Positions 27,186-36,052 of a DNA stretch of 64,000 bases are shown one piece after another. Both the position numbers and the translations under genes were made by a program. Origin of the DNA: Morganella morganii_D. GTDB taxonomy: Bacteria > Pseudomonadota > Gammaproteobacteria > Enterobacterales > Enterobacteriaceae. Below the pieces are notes generated by a model that was not told where the DNA came from, ran no database searches, and saw nothing but the letters and a program-made list of their open reading frames with translations. The stretch spans positions 1,736,001 through 1,800,000 of the forward strand of contig CP173058.1 of NCBI GenBank assembly GCA_044772875.1. The letters are read 5' to 3'. How positions within the stretch are numbered: the stretch's first letter is position 1; each line of letters starts with the position of its first letter.

Positions 27186-28128
27186 CGTGTTTTTTGACAT
27201 CAGTCTCTGTTTCAGAAGATAAGTCGGTATCAGGTTCATCCGCGGTCAGGATTTCAATAATTTCGCCTTCCTGCGGGAACTGATAGTTGGTCAGTTTTGA
27301 CAGAATTTCCGCAACGGTATCACGCATTTCCGGACGGCGGACAATCATATCGATCGCCCCTTTTTCTATCAGGAACTCACTGCGCTGGAATCCCGGCGGT
27401 AATTTCTCACGGACAGTCTGCTCGATAACACGCGGACCGGCAAAGCCGATCAGGGCTTTCGGCTCAGCGATATTGATATCACCCAGCATTGCCAGGCTCG
27501 CGGAGACACCGCCCATAGTCGGATCAGTCAGCACCGAGATATACGGCAGGCCGCGCTCCTGCATTTTGGCCAGTGCCGCACTGGTTTTGGCCATCTGCAT
27601 CAGGGACATCAGGGCTTCCTGCATACGTGCGCCGCCACTTGCAGAGAAACAGACCAGCGGGCAGTTATCTTCCAGCGCCTGTTCCGCCGCGCGGACAAAC
27701 CGTGCGCCTACCACGGAAGACATTGAACCGCCGATAAAGGCAAATTCAAACGCAGCAGCGACAACCGGCATGGTTTTCAGTGTGCCTTTCATCGCAATCA
27801 GGGCTTCTTTTTCCCCGGTTGTTTTTTGGGCAGACACCAGTCTGTCTTTGTATTTTTTGGAATCACGGAATTTCAGGACGTCTTTCGGTTCCAGATCAGT
27901 GCCCAGTTCCGTGGTGCTGCCTTCATCCAGAAACGCCAGCAGGCGTGCACGTGCAGGGATCCGCATGTGATGGTCACATTTCGGACACACCTCAAGATTA
28001 CGTTCCACCTCCTGGCGGTACAGTACCTGACCACAACTGTCGCACTTCGTCCAGACACCTTCAGGAATACTCGCCTTGCGTGTCTGGTTCATTGGGGTCT
28101 TATTCAGAATTTTTTCAATCCAGCTCAT
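27178..28128 (-). CDS. accD: acetyl-CoA carboxylase carboxyltransferase subunit beta AccD
   Basis: The beta half of the carboxyltransferase that makes malonyl-CoA for fatty-acid synthesis. The zinc finger C29-x2-C32...C48-x2-C51 is intact. It is followed by the crotonase-like carboxyltransferase fold (SASGGARMQEALMSLMQMAKTSAAL, GFAGPRVIEQTVREKLPPGFQRSEFL). At 316 residues it exceeds E. coli by about 12 through a variable acidic C-terminal tail. Confidence 0.97.
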   Translation of the reverse strand: MSWIEKILNKTPMNQTRKASIPEGVWTKCDSCGQVLYRQEVERNLEVCPKCDHHMRIPARARLLAFLDEGSTTELGTDLEPKDVLKFRDSKKYKDRLVSAQKTTGEKEALIAMKGTLKTMPVVAAAFEFAFIGGSMSSVVGARFVRAAEQALEDNCPLVCFSASGGARMQEALMSLMQMAKTSAALAKMQERGLPYISVLTDPTMGGVSASLAMLGDINIAEPKALIGFAGPRVIEQTVREKLPPGFQRSEFLIEKGAIDMIVRRPEMRDTVAEILSKLTNYQFPQEGEIIEILTADEPDTDLSSETETDVKKHDV

Positions 28129-28229
28129 TAATGACCTTTCCGTCTGAAATCTGGCTCAGCCAGTGTAATTATTATCTGCCATTAAACCACATTGCTCAGG
28201 CACTGTGGATAAAAAACTGCTCAAACCAC

Positions 28230-28901
28230 TCAGGCGTCATCACGTTTCTGTGCTTTTTTTGCCGCACGGCGGTGACGCCATACCTCGATAATACCGGGCA
28301 GTATAGAAATGAAAATAATCGCCACGATAAGTAATTTCAAGTTTTCCTGTACAATCCTGGTTTCCCCGAAGATATACCCTGCATAGGCAAATAATACCAC
28401 CCATACAATCGCACCGATAACGTTAAACATCGCAAAGTGGCGGTACGACATTTTACTCATACCGGCAACAAACGGGGCAAATGTCCGCACGATCGGGACA
28501 AATCGCGCCAGAATAATCGCTTTGCCGCCATGAGTTTCGAAGAACGCATGGGTCTTGCGCAGATAGCTCTGACGGAAGATTTTCGAATCCGGATTGCGGA
28601 AAAGCCGCTCCCCGAAAAAGTGTCCGATGGTATAGTTAACCGCGTCACCGATAATCGCCGCTGTGATCATCAGCAGCACCATCACATGAATATTCAGATC
28701 ATTGGTCGGCAGTGCCGCCAGTGTCCCCGCCACAAACAGCAGCGAATCCCCCGGCAGGAACGGCGTGACCACAAGCCCGGTCTCACAGAACAGGATCAGA
28801 AATAAAATTGCATAGACCCAGATTCCGTAAGCTGCCACCATTTCCTGCATATGCAAATCAATGTGCAGAATAAAATCGATCAGAAATTTAATATATTCCA
28901 T
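28230..28901 (-). CDS. dedA: DedA-family inner-membrane protein
   Basis: A 223-residue membrane protein of the DedA/VTT superfamily, which contains undecaprenyl-phosphate and phospholipid translocases. Typical motifs are ETGLVVTPFLPGDSLLFVAGTLAA near residue 40 and ARFVPIVRTFAPFVAGMSKMSYRHF near 135. Several hydrophobic segments are visible, and the C terminus is basic. It matches the E. coli dedA gene itself by position between truA and accD. Confidence 0.93.
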   Translation of the reverse strand: MEYIKFLIDFILHIDLHMQEMVAAYGIWVYAILFLILFCETGLVVTPFLPGDSLLFVAGTLAALPTNDLNIHVMVLLMITAAIIGDAVNYTIGHFFGERLFRNPDSKIFRQSYLRKTHAFFETHGGKAIILARFVPIVRTFAPFVAGMSKMSYRHFAMFNVIGAIVWVVLFAYAGYIFGETRIVQENLKLLIVAIIFISILPGIIEVWRHRRAAKKAQKRDDA

Positions 28902-28946
28902 ATTTCACCCCGCCAGATGCAGCCTTCGGCTTATCCGGCTAATAAA

Positions 28947-29768
28947 TTAATCTGCCAGGAAAAGCGGCCCCGGCGCCGGTGACGGCAGAGCAAATTCTTC
29001 CGGGTAATCCACTGAAACCAGATACAATCCTTCCGCCGGTGCCGTTGCCGGTGCCTGTGTCCGGTCTTTCAGTGCCAGCAGCTCCGCCATCCGGCTGACC
29101 GGCAGATTACCGCAGCCGACCTCCAGCAGAGCGCCGGTGATATTGCGCACCATATGATGCACAAAGGCATTGGCTTTGATATCCACAATCACATACTGTC
29201 CCTGACGGCTGACATTTACATGCATCACATTACGCCACGGGCTTCTCGACTGACACTGCGACGCGCGGAAAGAGGAAAAATCATTCTCCCCCAGCAGACT
29301 CTGTGCCGCTTCATGCATCCGTTTTTCATCCAGCGGAAAATGAAAGTGGGTCACCCCTTTGCTGAGGATTGCCGGGCGAAAACGGTGATTAAAAATCACA
29401 TACCGGTAACGCCGCGCCGTGGCACTGAACCGCGCATGAAAGCTCTCAGACACGATTTTGACCCAGCGTACCGCAATATCAGACGGCAGATGAGTGTTCA
29501 CCCCCATCGTCCAGGCCGCATCTTTACGGACAGCCGCCGTGTGAAAATGCACCACCTGGCCGGTGGCGTGCACCCCGGCATCGGTCCGGCCCGCACAGAA
29601 AACCGAGACCGGCTCTGCGGCCACTTTTGACAGGGCTTTTTCCAGACAACCCTGCACACTCGCGACTTCTGACTGACGCTGCCAGCCGTAATAACGGCTG
29701 CCGTCATATTCAATACCCAGCGCGATAGTGGTTTTACCCTCTTCCGCCGGTAAAATCACCTCTGACAT
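28947..29768 (-). CDS. truA: tRNA pseudouridine(38-40) synthase TruA
   Basis: Converts uridines 38-40 in the anticodon stem of many tRNAs to pseudouridine. The catalytic aspartate is D63 in CAGRTDAGVHATGQVVHF. The GIEYDGSRYYGWQRQ start and the SFRASQCQSRSPWR segment are conserved. Full family length (273). Its ATG overlaps the usg stop by one base (TGATG), so translation is probably coupled. Confidence 0.97.
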   Translation of the reverse strand: MSEVILPAEEGKTTIALGIEYDGSRYYGWQRQSEVASVQGCLEKALSKVAAEPVSVFCAGRTDAGVHATGQVVHFHTAAVRKDAAWTMGVNTHLPSDIAVRWVKIVSESFHARFSATARRYRYVIFNHRFRPAILSKGVTHFHFPLDEKRMHEAAQSLLGENDFSSFRASQCQSRSPWRNVMHVNVSRQGQYVIVDIKANAFVHHMVRNITGALLEVGCGNLPVSRMAELLALKDRTQAPATAPAEGLYLVSVDYPEEFALPSPAPGPLFLAD

Positions 29769-30778
29769 CAGTAAAACTGCTCCTGCGTCAGACGCTCGGC
29801 AATTTCGACTGCCATCAGTGCACCGCCGAACTGTACGTTATCCGCCACCGACCAGAAATGCAGGATCTCCGGGATGCCGTAATCATTACGCAGACAACCA
29901 ATATTCAGCAGATGATTGCCGGAAGCATCCGTCACCTGAGTCGGGAACTCCTGCTCGTCAGAGAGCTGAATATCCTCTGCCCGTTCCAGTTCATCGCGCG
30001 CTTCCTCACTGCCGAGCGGGCGCAGTGTTTCCAACTGCACAATCTGTGCATTGCCGTAGAACACCGGAGACTGCACACAGCTTACGCTGATCGGCAGACC
30101 GGCATCCTGTAAGACTTTACGGGTTTCTTCCGCGATACGGCGCTCTTCTGACACACTGCCTTGCTCATCTGTCAGCAGCGGCAACAGGTTAAACGCCAGC
30201 TGTTTGCTGAAACGTCCGGCTTCCGGCGGGATGCCGTTAAGCAGTTTTGCACACTCCCCCGCCAGCTCTTCCACAGCACTTTTCCCGAGACGGGATACCG
30301 AGAACAGGTTGGTCAGATTGATACGCGATAACCCGGCACTTTCCGCCAGCGGGCGGACAGCAGTCAGTAACTGGCTGACAGTGCTGTCAGCCAGGGCAAT
30401 CAGGTTACGGTTGCGGTATTCGCTCAGTGCCTGCGGGTTCACCGACGGCACTACCAGCGGCACATCCGGCTCCAGCGCAAACAGTCCGCTGCTGTCGATC
30501 ACAATACAGCCGCTGTCAGTAGCTGCTTCATAATACGCGGCGGTCGCTTCCGCACCGGCCATGAAAAAGGCCAGCTGTACCTGAGACCAGTCAAAATCAC
30601 GGGCTTCGGTGACCAGATAGCTTTTGCCGTTCATGCGCACCGATTCTCCCGCGCTGCGCTCCCCGGCCAGTAAATATAACTCACCTACCGGAAATTCACG
30701 CTCTTCCAGTAATGACACCACGGCGCTGCCGACAGCACCGGTCGCACCCAATACGGCAATATTCCAGCCTTCTGACAT
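29768..30778 (-). CDS. usg: aspartate-semialdehyde-dehydrogenase-like protein Usg
   Basis: A 336-residue protein with the NADP-binding start GATGAVGSAVVSLLEE and the overall fold of aspartate-beta-semialdehyde dehydrogenase. The catalytic cysteine of true enzymes is absent: the corresponding stretch reads NLIALADSTVSQLLTAV. It is therefore probably not an active Asd enzyme, as also expected for E. coli Usg. It lies between pdxB and truA. The function is unknown. Confidence 0.92.
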   Translation of the reverse strand: MSEGWNIAVLGATGAVGSAVVSLLEEREFPVGELYLLAGERSAGESVRMNGKSYLVTEARDFDWSQVQLAFFMAGAEATAAYYEAATDSGCIVIDSSGLFALEPDVPLVVPSVNPQALSEYRNRNLIALADSTVSQLLTAVRPLAESAGLSRINLTNLFSVSRLGKSAVEELAGECAKLLNGIPPEAGRFSKQLAFNLLPLLTDEQGSVSEERRIAEETRKVLQDAGLPISVSCVQSPVFYGNAQIVQLETLRPLGSEEARDELERAEDIQLSDEQEFPTQVTDASGNHLLNIGCLRNDYGIPEILHFWSVADNVQFGGALMAVEIAERLTQEQFY

Positions 30779-30796
30779 AGTTATCTCCGGAACAAA

Positions 30797-30824
30797 GACT
30801 GCACCGCGTCAGCGCGGTACAGTC
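30797..30824 (-). terminator. hairpin between pdxB and usg
   Basis: An 11-bp stem with one mismatch (GACTG-c-ACCGCG / CGCGGT-a-CAGTC, 4-base loop) sits in the 69-base gap after pdxB. On the minus strand it is followed by TTTGTT, so it may attenuate transcription into usg-truA. Confidence 0.45.
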
Positions 30825-30847
30825 AGAAAAATGATGAAAAAATGATT

Positions 30848-31993
30848 TTATGTGCGGTATTCTGCCGTGAACCCCAGATCAGACAACAGTGCCGCACTCT
30901 GCGCATCATCACAAATAACAGTCAGTGATGACCACTCGCGGCGATCGGGATAAAACTTACGCAGTTTATCAAACTCGCCCGGCATACCGGCAACCGCGCG
31001 TAATGCCGCGTCATCACGACGGACATCATAAACCAGATGCATTAAACGTTTGAGAATACTTTGCGTTACTTTACCTGACAGCGTAATACAGCCGAATTCC
31101 GGTGCCGGTAACAGTTCCGCCAGCGAAACCTGCTGTGGCTGCCCGGTAAAATCCGCAAAGGCTTCAAAGACCTGAGTGGTACCGCGCGCCTTGCCTTCCA
31201 GGGTATAACCGGCAATATGCGGGGTGCCGATATCAGCCAGCGAGAGCAGTTCTTCAGACAGATCCGGCTCCGGCTCCCACACATCCAGCACCACACTCAG
31301 CGGCTTGCCGCCTGCCAGTACCGCCAGCAGTGCCCGGTTATCCAGCACCGCACCACGGCTGGCATTGATCAGAATACCGTTGTCTTTCATCGCATTGAGA
31401 CGTGTTTCATCCATCAGATGCAGCGTGGTGTACGGCCCGGATTTATTCAGCGGGGTATGGAATGTCAGGATATCAGCCTGTGCCACCAGGGTATCGATAT
31501 CATAAAACTCCCCGGCATCGCCGTTATCCGCACGCGGCGGGTCACAAATGAGAATATTAACACCCAGTGCTTTCAGCCGTTTCGCCAGACGGCCGCCAAC
31601 ATTCCCGGCGCCGATAATCCCGACAGTTTTATCGGTCAGCTGAAAACTGTCACGCTCCGCCAGCAGCATCAGGGCGGAAAACACATATTCCACCACAGCA
31701 ATCGCGTTACATCCCGGCGCGGAGGAAAAACCGATCCCCTGCTGCGCCAGCCAGGCCTTATCCACATGGTCAAAACCGGCAGTTGCCGTACCGGTAAATT
31801 TCACCGGGGTATTTTCCAGCAATTGTGCATTCACTTTCGTGACAGAACGCACCATCAGTGCGTCAGCATCATCCAGCACCCCGTCCGGCAACGGACGTCC
31901 CGGCACCGCCACCACATCCCCGAGACGGGAAAACAGGGTTTCGGCGTAAGGCATATTCTCATCTACAACGATTTTCACGGGCTTCACCTTCAT
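30848..31993 (-). CDS. pdxB: erythronate-4-phosphate dehydrogenase PdxB
   Basis: Second step of pyridoxal phosphate synthesis, oxidising 4-phosphoerythronate. It has the D-2-hydroxyacid dehydrogenase layout: the NAD motif GIIGAGNVGGRLAKRLKALG, the catalytic arginine in NASRGAVLDN and the histidine in GTPHIAGYTLEGKARGT; a PdxB-specific dimerisation domain follows. ATG 31993 is chosen because homologues begin (MK)I(V/L)VDENMPYA; the frame is open for 43 more codons upstream, but that part has no family similarity. 381 residues. Confidence 0.95.
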   Translation of the reverse strand: MKVKPVKIVVDENMPYAETLFSRLGDVVAVPGRPLPDGVLDDADALMVRSVTKVNAQLLENTPVKFTGTATAGFDHVDKAWLAQQGIGFSSAPGCNAIAVVEYVFSALMLLAERDSFQLTDKTVGIIGAGNVGGRLAKRLKALGVNILICDPPRADNGDAGEFYDIDTLVAQADILTFHTPLNKSGPYTTLHLMDETRLNAMKDNGILINASRGAVLDNRALLAVLAGGKPLSVVLDVWEPEPDLSEELLSLADIGTPHIAGYTLEGKARGTTQVFEAFADFTGQPQQVSLAELLPAPEFGCITLSGKVTQSILKRLMHLVYDVRRDDAALRAVAGMPGEFDKLRKFYPDRREWSSLTVICDDAQSAALLSDLGFTAEYRT

Positions 31994-32122
31994 ACTGTCG
32001 GCGGCCGGCGGAGACCTGTCGGTGCGGCGGCACAACCGGAATTGAAACGGATGGCCGCTATTTTGCCACTTCTGCGGGATAAAACCTACGCCCGGAACAC
32101 TGATTGTTGCTAAAGAGAGCAA

Positions 32123-32899
32123 TTAAGGCTGATGACGGAAACGTTCCGGTGTCACACCCGCCAGTTGGGAAAACATCGCAATAAAGGCCGATGATGAGCT
32201 GTAGCCCACATCCAGCGCGACATTCTGCACACTGCGGCCTTCCTGCAATAACGCCACCGCCCGTAAAAAACGCAGCCGCTGACGCCATTCACTGAAGGAC
32301 ATGCCCAGTTTCTGCTGACAGCGCCGGGATAATGTCCGCTCTGAGGTAAAACGCCGCGCTGCCCACTCCGCCAGCGGGGTATTATCAGACGGATCGTTCT
32401 CCAGCGCACTGAGCACCGGTGCCAGCAGTTTATCATCCGTCACCGGCAGATAGGTCGGCTGACAGCGCGACAGCATCAGCTGGTCAGTCAGCACCAGAGC
32501 CAGGCGTTCATCAGCCGCTGTTTCCGGCTCACGGACTTTGCGGCCGAACAAATCCTGCATGACCGCACTAAATACCGGCGTCAGTTCTATCACACACGCC
32601 ATCTGCGGTAATTGCGGTGCCCACTGCGGCGAAATATCAATAATTTTGAAAGACGCACAGGCTTTGTTATAACTGGCATGTTCCGTCCCCGGCGGGATCC
32701 AGATACAAAACCCGGCCGGAGCCAGATAGCGCTGTCCCTCAACGGTCATTTCCATCACGCCGCTGGCGACATACAGCAACTGGCCGAAGGGATGATGATG
32801 AAGGGCAAACTCCGTTTCCGAATAAAACTGTTCATGACGGCAGATTAATGTCACCGGATCTTTCACGCCCAGTGACGTAATATCTGACTTACGGGCCAT
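32123..32899 (-). CDS. AraC-family transcriptional regulator with N-terminal cupin
   Basis: A 258-residue regulator. The N-terminal half has the cupin-type ligand pocket (HHHPFGQLLYVASGVMEMTVEGQRY, PPGTEHASYN). The C-terminal 100 residues carry the two AraC helix-turn-helix units (WAARRFTSERTLSRRCQQKLGMSFSEWRQRLRFLRAV and NVALDVGYSSSSAFIAMFSQLAGVTPERFR). It is divergent from the EamA exporter gene, which is its most likely target. The effector is unknown. Confidence 0.88.
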   Translation of the reverse strand: MARKSDITSLGVKDPVTLICRHEQFYSETEFALHHHPFGQLLYVASGVMEMTVEGQRYLAPAGFCIWIPPGTEHASYNKACASFKIIDISPQWAPQLPQMACVIELTPVFSAVMQDLFGRKVREPETAADERLALVLTDQLMLSRCQPTYLPVTDDKLLAPVLSALENDPSDNTPLAEWAARRFTSERTLSRRCQQKLGMSFSEWRQRLRFLRAVALLQEGRSVQNVALDVGYSSSSAFIAMFSQLAGVTPERFRHQP

Positions 32900-32982
32900 C
32901 TTGTCAGATCCTCTCTATAAATTGGCGGGATATCGTTATATAGAATAATTAAGACAGATTACACTACATCACCTGCCTGATA

Positions 32983-33930
32983 ATGAAAATGAGTTTAAGA
33001 ATGAAAAACCTGCTTTTACCCCTCGGGGCTGTATTAATCTGGTCTGTGAATGCCGTGGTGAATAAACTGGCCGCCGGTGCCATTGCCCCCGGTGCGATTT
33101 CGTTTTACCGCTGGGCGCTGGCGCTCGCTGTGATGACACCGTTTCTGATTATGCCGGTCTGGCAGCAGCGCGCGGTGATCAAACAACACGCGTGGAAACT
33201 GTTTATCCTCGGTTTTCTCGGCATGGGACTGTATCAGAGCCTGGCGTATTACGCGGCGTATACCGTCAGCGCTACCTTTATGGGGATTATCACCTCACTG
33301 ATCCCGCTGCTGACCGTGGTATTAAGTATTCCGGTACTGCGGATCGCACCAACCATCGGTATTGTGCTGGGGACAATTCTCTCCCTGAGTGGCCTGACCT
33401 GGCTTATCAGCAAGGGATATCCGGCAGATTTACTGCATCAGGGGCTGGGACAGGGCGAAATGCTGATGTTTATCGCCGGTCTCGCTTATGCATTCTACGG
33501 CGTACTGACCAAACGCTGGGCAATCCCGTTATCCAGCATTCACTCGCTGTATATGCAGATTGTTTTTGGTGTGCTGCTGCTGATCCCGGTTTTCCTCAGC
33601 GCCGGAGATGTGACACTGAACCGCGATAATATCGGGCTGGTGCTGTATGCGGGGATTGCGGCTTCTATTTTCGCGCCGCTGCTGTGGATCCTGGGTGTCA
33701 CCCGGCTGGGCGCAAACGCCGCTTCCATCTTTATGAACCTGGCACCGGTACTGACCGCCATTATTGCCGCTGTTTTCCTGAAAGAAGAGCTGCACAGCTA
33801 TCATATTATCGGCGGCGGCGTGGTACTGATCGGGGTAATTATGGCGCAGCGTCTGCGCACCCCACTGACACAGATTATCCGCCGAAAAGCGAAAAAAACA
33901 CAGCCGCAGCGGTGTAATGCGGGGGAATAA
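32983..33930 (+). CDS. EamA/DMT-superfamily exporter
   Basis: A 315-residue protein with about ten hydrophobic helices arranged as two EamA repeats, plus a short basic tail (RRKAKKTQPQR). This is the drug/metabolite transporter pattern; the substrate cannot be told from sequence. It is divergently oriented to an AraC regulator 83 bases away, a common regulator-exporter pair. The start is uncertain: ATG 32983 or ATG 33001 (MKNLLLPLG); neither has a strong ribosome site. Confidence 0.85.
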   Translation: MKMSLRMKNLLLPLGAVLIWSVNAVVNKLAAGAIAPGAISFYRWALALAVMTPFLIMPVWQQRAVIKQHAWKLFILGFLGMGLYQSLAYYAAYTVSATFMGIITSLIPLLTVVLSIPVLRIAPTIGIVLGTILSLSGLTWLISKGYPADLLHQGLGQGEMLMFIAGLAYAFYGVLTKRWAIPLSSIHSLYMQIVFGVLLLIPVFLSAGDVTLNRDNIGLVLYAGIAASIFAPLLWILGVTRLGANAASIFMNLAPVLTAIIAAVFLKEELHSYHIIGGGVVLIGVIMAQRLRTPLTQIIRRKAKKTQPQRCNAGE

Positions 33931-33954
33931 ACCCTCTGCCGGTATTCAAAAATA

Positions 33955-34004
33955 ACCGGTAAAGTGAAAGGCAGTGATAGATTTCTGCCTTTCACTTTAC
34001 CGGT
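33955..34004. repeat. 20-bp perfect inverted repeat (long hairpin)
   Basis: Two 20-base arms (33955-33974 and 33985-34004, outer ends ACCGGT) pair perfectly around a 10-base loop. It lies 25 bases after the EamA gene and 97 bases past the end of the immunity-like gene on the other strand, so it could act as a bidirectional terminator. The arms are longer than those of the other terminators in the window, and there is no T run. Confidence 0.75.
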
Positions 34005-34101
34005 AATAAATATAAGTTCAGTAATACCGGCTCTGTCCCGGTGTTATAAACTTCTTTGAAAACAGGAAACAGATTAAGCATGTTATTATTGTCCGGATTA
34101 C

Positions 34102-34620
34102 TTAATTATCTGTATTTTTTATAAATGGCTTAATCTCAACGATATTACCGTTATTTAAACAGTCATCCGTTATCTGCTTCACACCCTCTTCCGGCCAAAG
34201 GGCGGTGTGCACACCGATTTCGTTATACGGAACAACATTTTCTTTCAGATTAATCATTCCCCTGGACATAGAAAGTGACTTTATATATGTTGAGTCATCA
34301 GAGTAATTATCCGGTGTTTCCCAGGTAATTAAATAGTGACCATCCCAGATAACATTGACTCTCTCATCATGACTATCTGAGTTCCATTTATAACCAATCA
34401 GACAAAATTTATTCGTTTTATCATTAGCTCCGGAAACTGAAATCAGATATTCTGCTGCTCTTGTAAAATATTTTTTATATACAGGAATATCAAGTGGTTT
34501 AAATGTCACTTCCGGCTTACTGTCGTATATCCCCCAGTTTCCCGACTCTTTCCATGTCCCGGCTTTAACTGTTGAAACTGCAGTAAGTAATAACAGCGTC
34601 ATGAATATGTATTTTTTCAT
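34102..34620 (-). CDS. exported protein, probable immunity partner of the upstream gene
   Basis: A 172-residue protein with a clear Sec signal peptide (MKKYIFMTLLLLTAVSTVKA, cleavage expected before GT), so the mature protein is periplasmic. It has two cysteines in the mature part (FCLIG, DDCLNN) that could form a disulfide. I do not recognise the family. It starts 15 bases after the stop of the preceding gene and has a GAG about 9 bases before ATG 34620; the ATG at 34632 lacks a ribosome site. Low GC suggests transfer. The immunity role is inferred from pairing only. Confidence 0.7.
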   Translation of the reverse strand: MKKYIFMTLLLLTAVSTVKAGTWKESGNWGIYDSKPEVTFKPLDIPVYKKYFTRAAEYLISVSGANDKTNKFCLIGYKWNSDSHDERVNVIWDGHYLITWETPDNYSDDSTYIKSLSMSRGMINLKENVVPYNEIGVHTALWPEEGVKQITDDCLNNGNIVEIKPFIKNTDN

Positions 34621-34635
34621 GTTCAGGCTCATTTA

Positions 34636-35466
34636 TTATTTATGAAAACTATCATTTAATTTCAGAAAGACCTGCCCCTGGAGTTTTTTAAGCACTTCGA
34701 CACTTCCTCCGCCAAGACCACGGTTATCTGTTCGCCATCCGATGACGTCATGTGATAAAATAATGTTATCTTTTTTTGCAATGTCTATAGCGTCTGATAA
34801 TAACATTCTGTATTTATCCATATTATCTCCGCCGTCATTTGCATAATCTATCAGTTTATTAATTCTGTTCTGAATATTCTGGTCTATTTTACCTGCTTTG
34901 AAACCCTTTATAACCCTGCCATTGTAAATTAACCCCTGCAGTTTATCGCCGCTCTCCGGTACATCAAGATAACGGAATTTTGGCGAGTTGATTCGGTTAT
35001 AAAGTGAATCATGCATCAGAGACATCGCCTCTCTGGCTTCTTTCTGATTAAAATATCCTTTTTGTGGTGTTGATGTTTCTGCCAGTAAAACCTGCAATAA
35101 TAGTTTTTGATTTACAGTCAATCCGGTAGGGATAGACATTGCAGGTAATACAATAAAAGTCAGTTTTGGAAAACAATTCGATATTTTACCACCTGCTGCA
35201 GGAATATCACACCGACTAATACCATCTGTTTTTGCGGTAATAATACTTTCCCCTTCACTCACAGCTGTGATTTTTATTGTTTGCTCTGCCTTTTTGTTAT
35301 CCGCATTAACTTCCAAACGTATTCGTTCATTACTTTTTTGCAGCTCTAAATGTTTTCGGTTATGCAATCCTTCTATTTTTAATGTAACCGAATAATTTGG
35401 TGTCAGTCTGAATTCCTGTCTGGTCAGACTCCTGCCGTTATTCCATCTGATAATAAAATCGGACAT
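34636..35466 (-). CDS. putative cell-wall-hydrolase-like effector with Ig-like N terminus
   Basis: A 276-residue protein without a signal peptide. Residues about 1-110 are beta-rich and resemble a bacterial Ig-like domain (LEVNADNKKAEQTIKITAVSEGESIITAKTDG). The rest contains LLLQVLLAETSTP...EAREAMSLMHDSLYNRINSPKF, which recalls the SleB/lysozyme-like hydrolase pattern (catalytic Glu in xxAExx, then NRxxSPxF). It ends GWRTDNRGLGGGS. Low GC compared with neighbours. ATG 35466 has AAGGAAG about 9 bases upstream. It is followed immediately by a gene for a periplasmic protein, the layout of antibacterial effector-immunity pairs. Function is inferred. Confidence 0.65.
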   Translation of the reverse strand: MSDFIIRWNNGRSLTRQEFRLTPNYSVTLKIEGLHNRKHLELQKSNERIRLEVNADNKKAEQTIKITAVSEGESIITAKTDGISRCDIPAAGGKISNCFPKLTFIVLPAMSIPTGLTVNQKLLLQVLLAETSTPQKGYFNQKEAREAMSLMHDSLYNRINSPKFRYLDVPESGDKLQGLIYNGRVIKGFKAGKIDQNIQNRINKLIDYANDGGDNMDKYRMLLSDAIDIAKKDNIILSHDVIGWRTDNRGLGGGSVEVLKKLQGQVFLKLNDSFHK

Positions 35467-35664
35467 TTTATCTATCTTCCTTGTTATTACGTTGTCCACA
35501 CTCAATTATAAACGCTCTTTATCAGGTATAGTATAGTATTAATGCGATATTTGGCCTGTGGATTACTCTGAATCAGATGTGCGAAAATGCGCTATTCCCA
35601 CCGTCCGGAAATGACTGTTGCCTGAGATTTTAATATCTCCGGTAGTCAGAATAACGCAGGCAAC

Positions 35665-35934
35665 TCAGCGCAATCCCCGCGTATGGGTTTTCGCTGACCA
35701 GTTAAAGGTTTCTTCACCACCGCCGGGTTTGATTTTATCCTTTCTTTTTTGTGCTCTGACTTTAGCGGCAGCGGCATCAACTTCTTTGGAAATCTCAGTG
35801 ATAATCTGATCTTTGACTTTATTCTGCTCCGCATTGGTCAGCGGACGCCCCAGTTTCTTTTGTTCCTGAGCCAGCCGGGTGCGGACACGGATTTTCTGCG
35901 GCTCAGTCATTTCTGCGATAGTCAGTTTTTTCAT
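35665..35934 (-). CDS. small lysine/alanine-rich hypothetical protein
   Basis: 89 residues, highly charged and mostly helical in character (EQKKLGRPLTNAEQNKVKDQIITEISKEVDAAAAKVRAQKRKDK), with no membrane segment or signal peptide. AGGGG lies 7 bases before the ATG, which supports it being translated. I do not recognise a family. It lies between fabB and the effector-like gene, on the same strand as both. Excess lysine and arginine would fit nucleic-acid binding, but nothing proves it. Confidence 0.6.
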   Translation of the reverse strand: MKKLTIAEMTEPQKIRVRTRLAQEQKKLGRPLTNAEQNKVKDQIITEISKEVDAAAAKVRAQKRKDKIKPGGGEETFNWSAKTHTRGLR

Positions 35935-36002
35935 TTATTACCCCTGTGGCAGTAAAAGGATAAACAGCACCGTTATACCCTGACAGACTTTGCTGCAAAA
36001 GA

Positions 36003-36032
36003 AAATGCCCCGGTGATTAAACCGGGGCATTT
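36003..36032 (-). terminator. rho-independent terminator of fabB
   Basis: A 12-bp perfect stem (36003-36014 with 36021-36032, core TGCCCCGG / CCGGGGCA) with a 6-base loop, followed on the minus strand by a T-rich stretch. It starts 21 bases past the fabB stop. Confidence 0.85.
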
Positions 36033-36052
36033 ATCTGCTCATCAGGGCAAAA

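Noticed and set aside
31217..32113. Plus-strand open frame of 298 codons opposite pdxB
   Set aside because: Antisense to a well-conserved gene, no family resemblance, no start signal.
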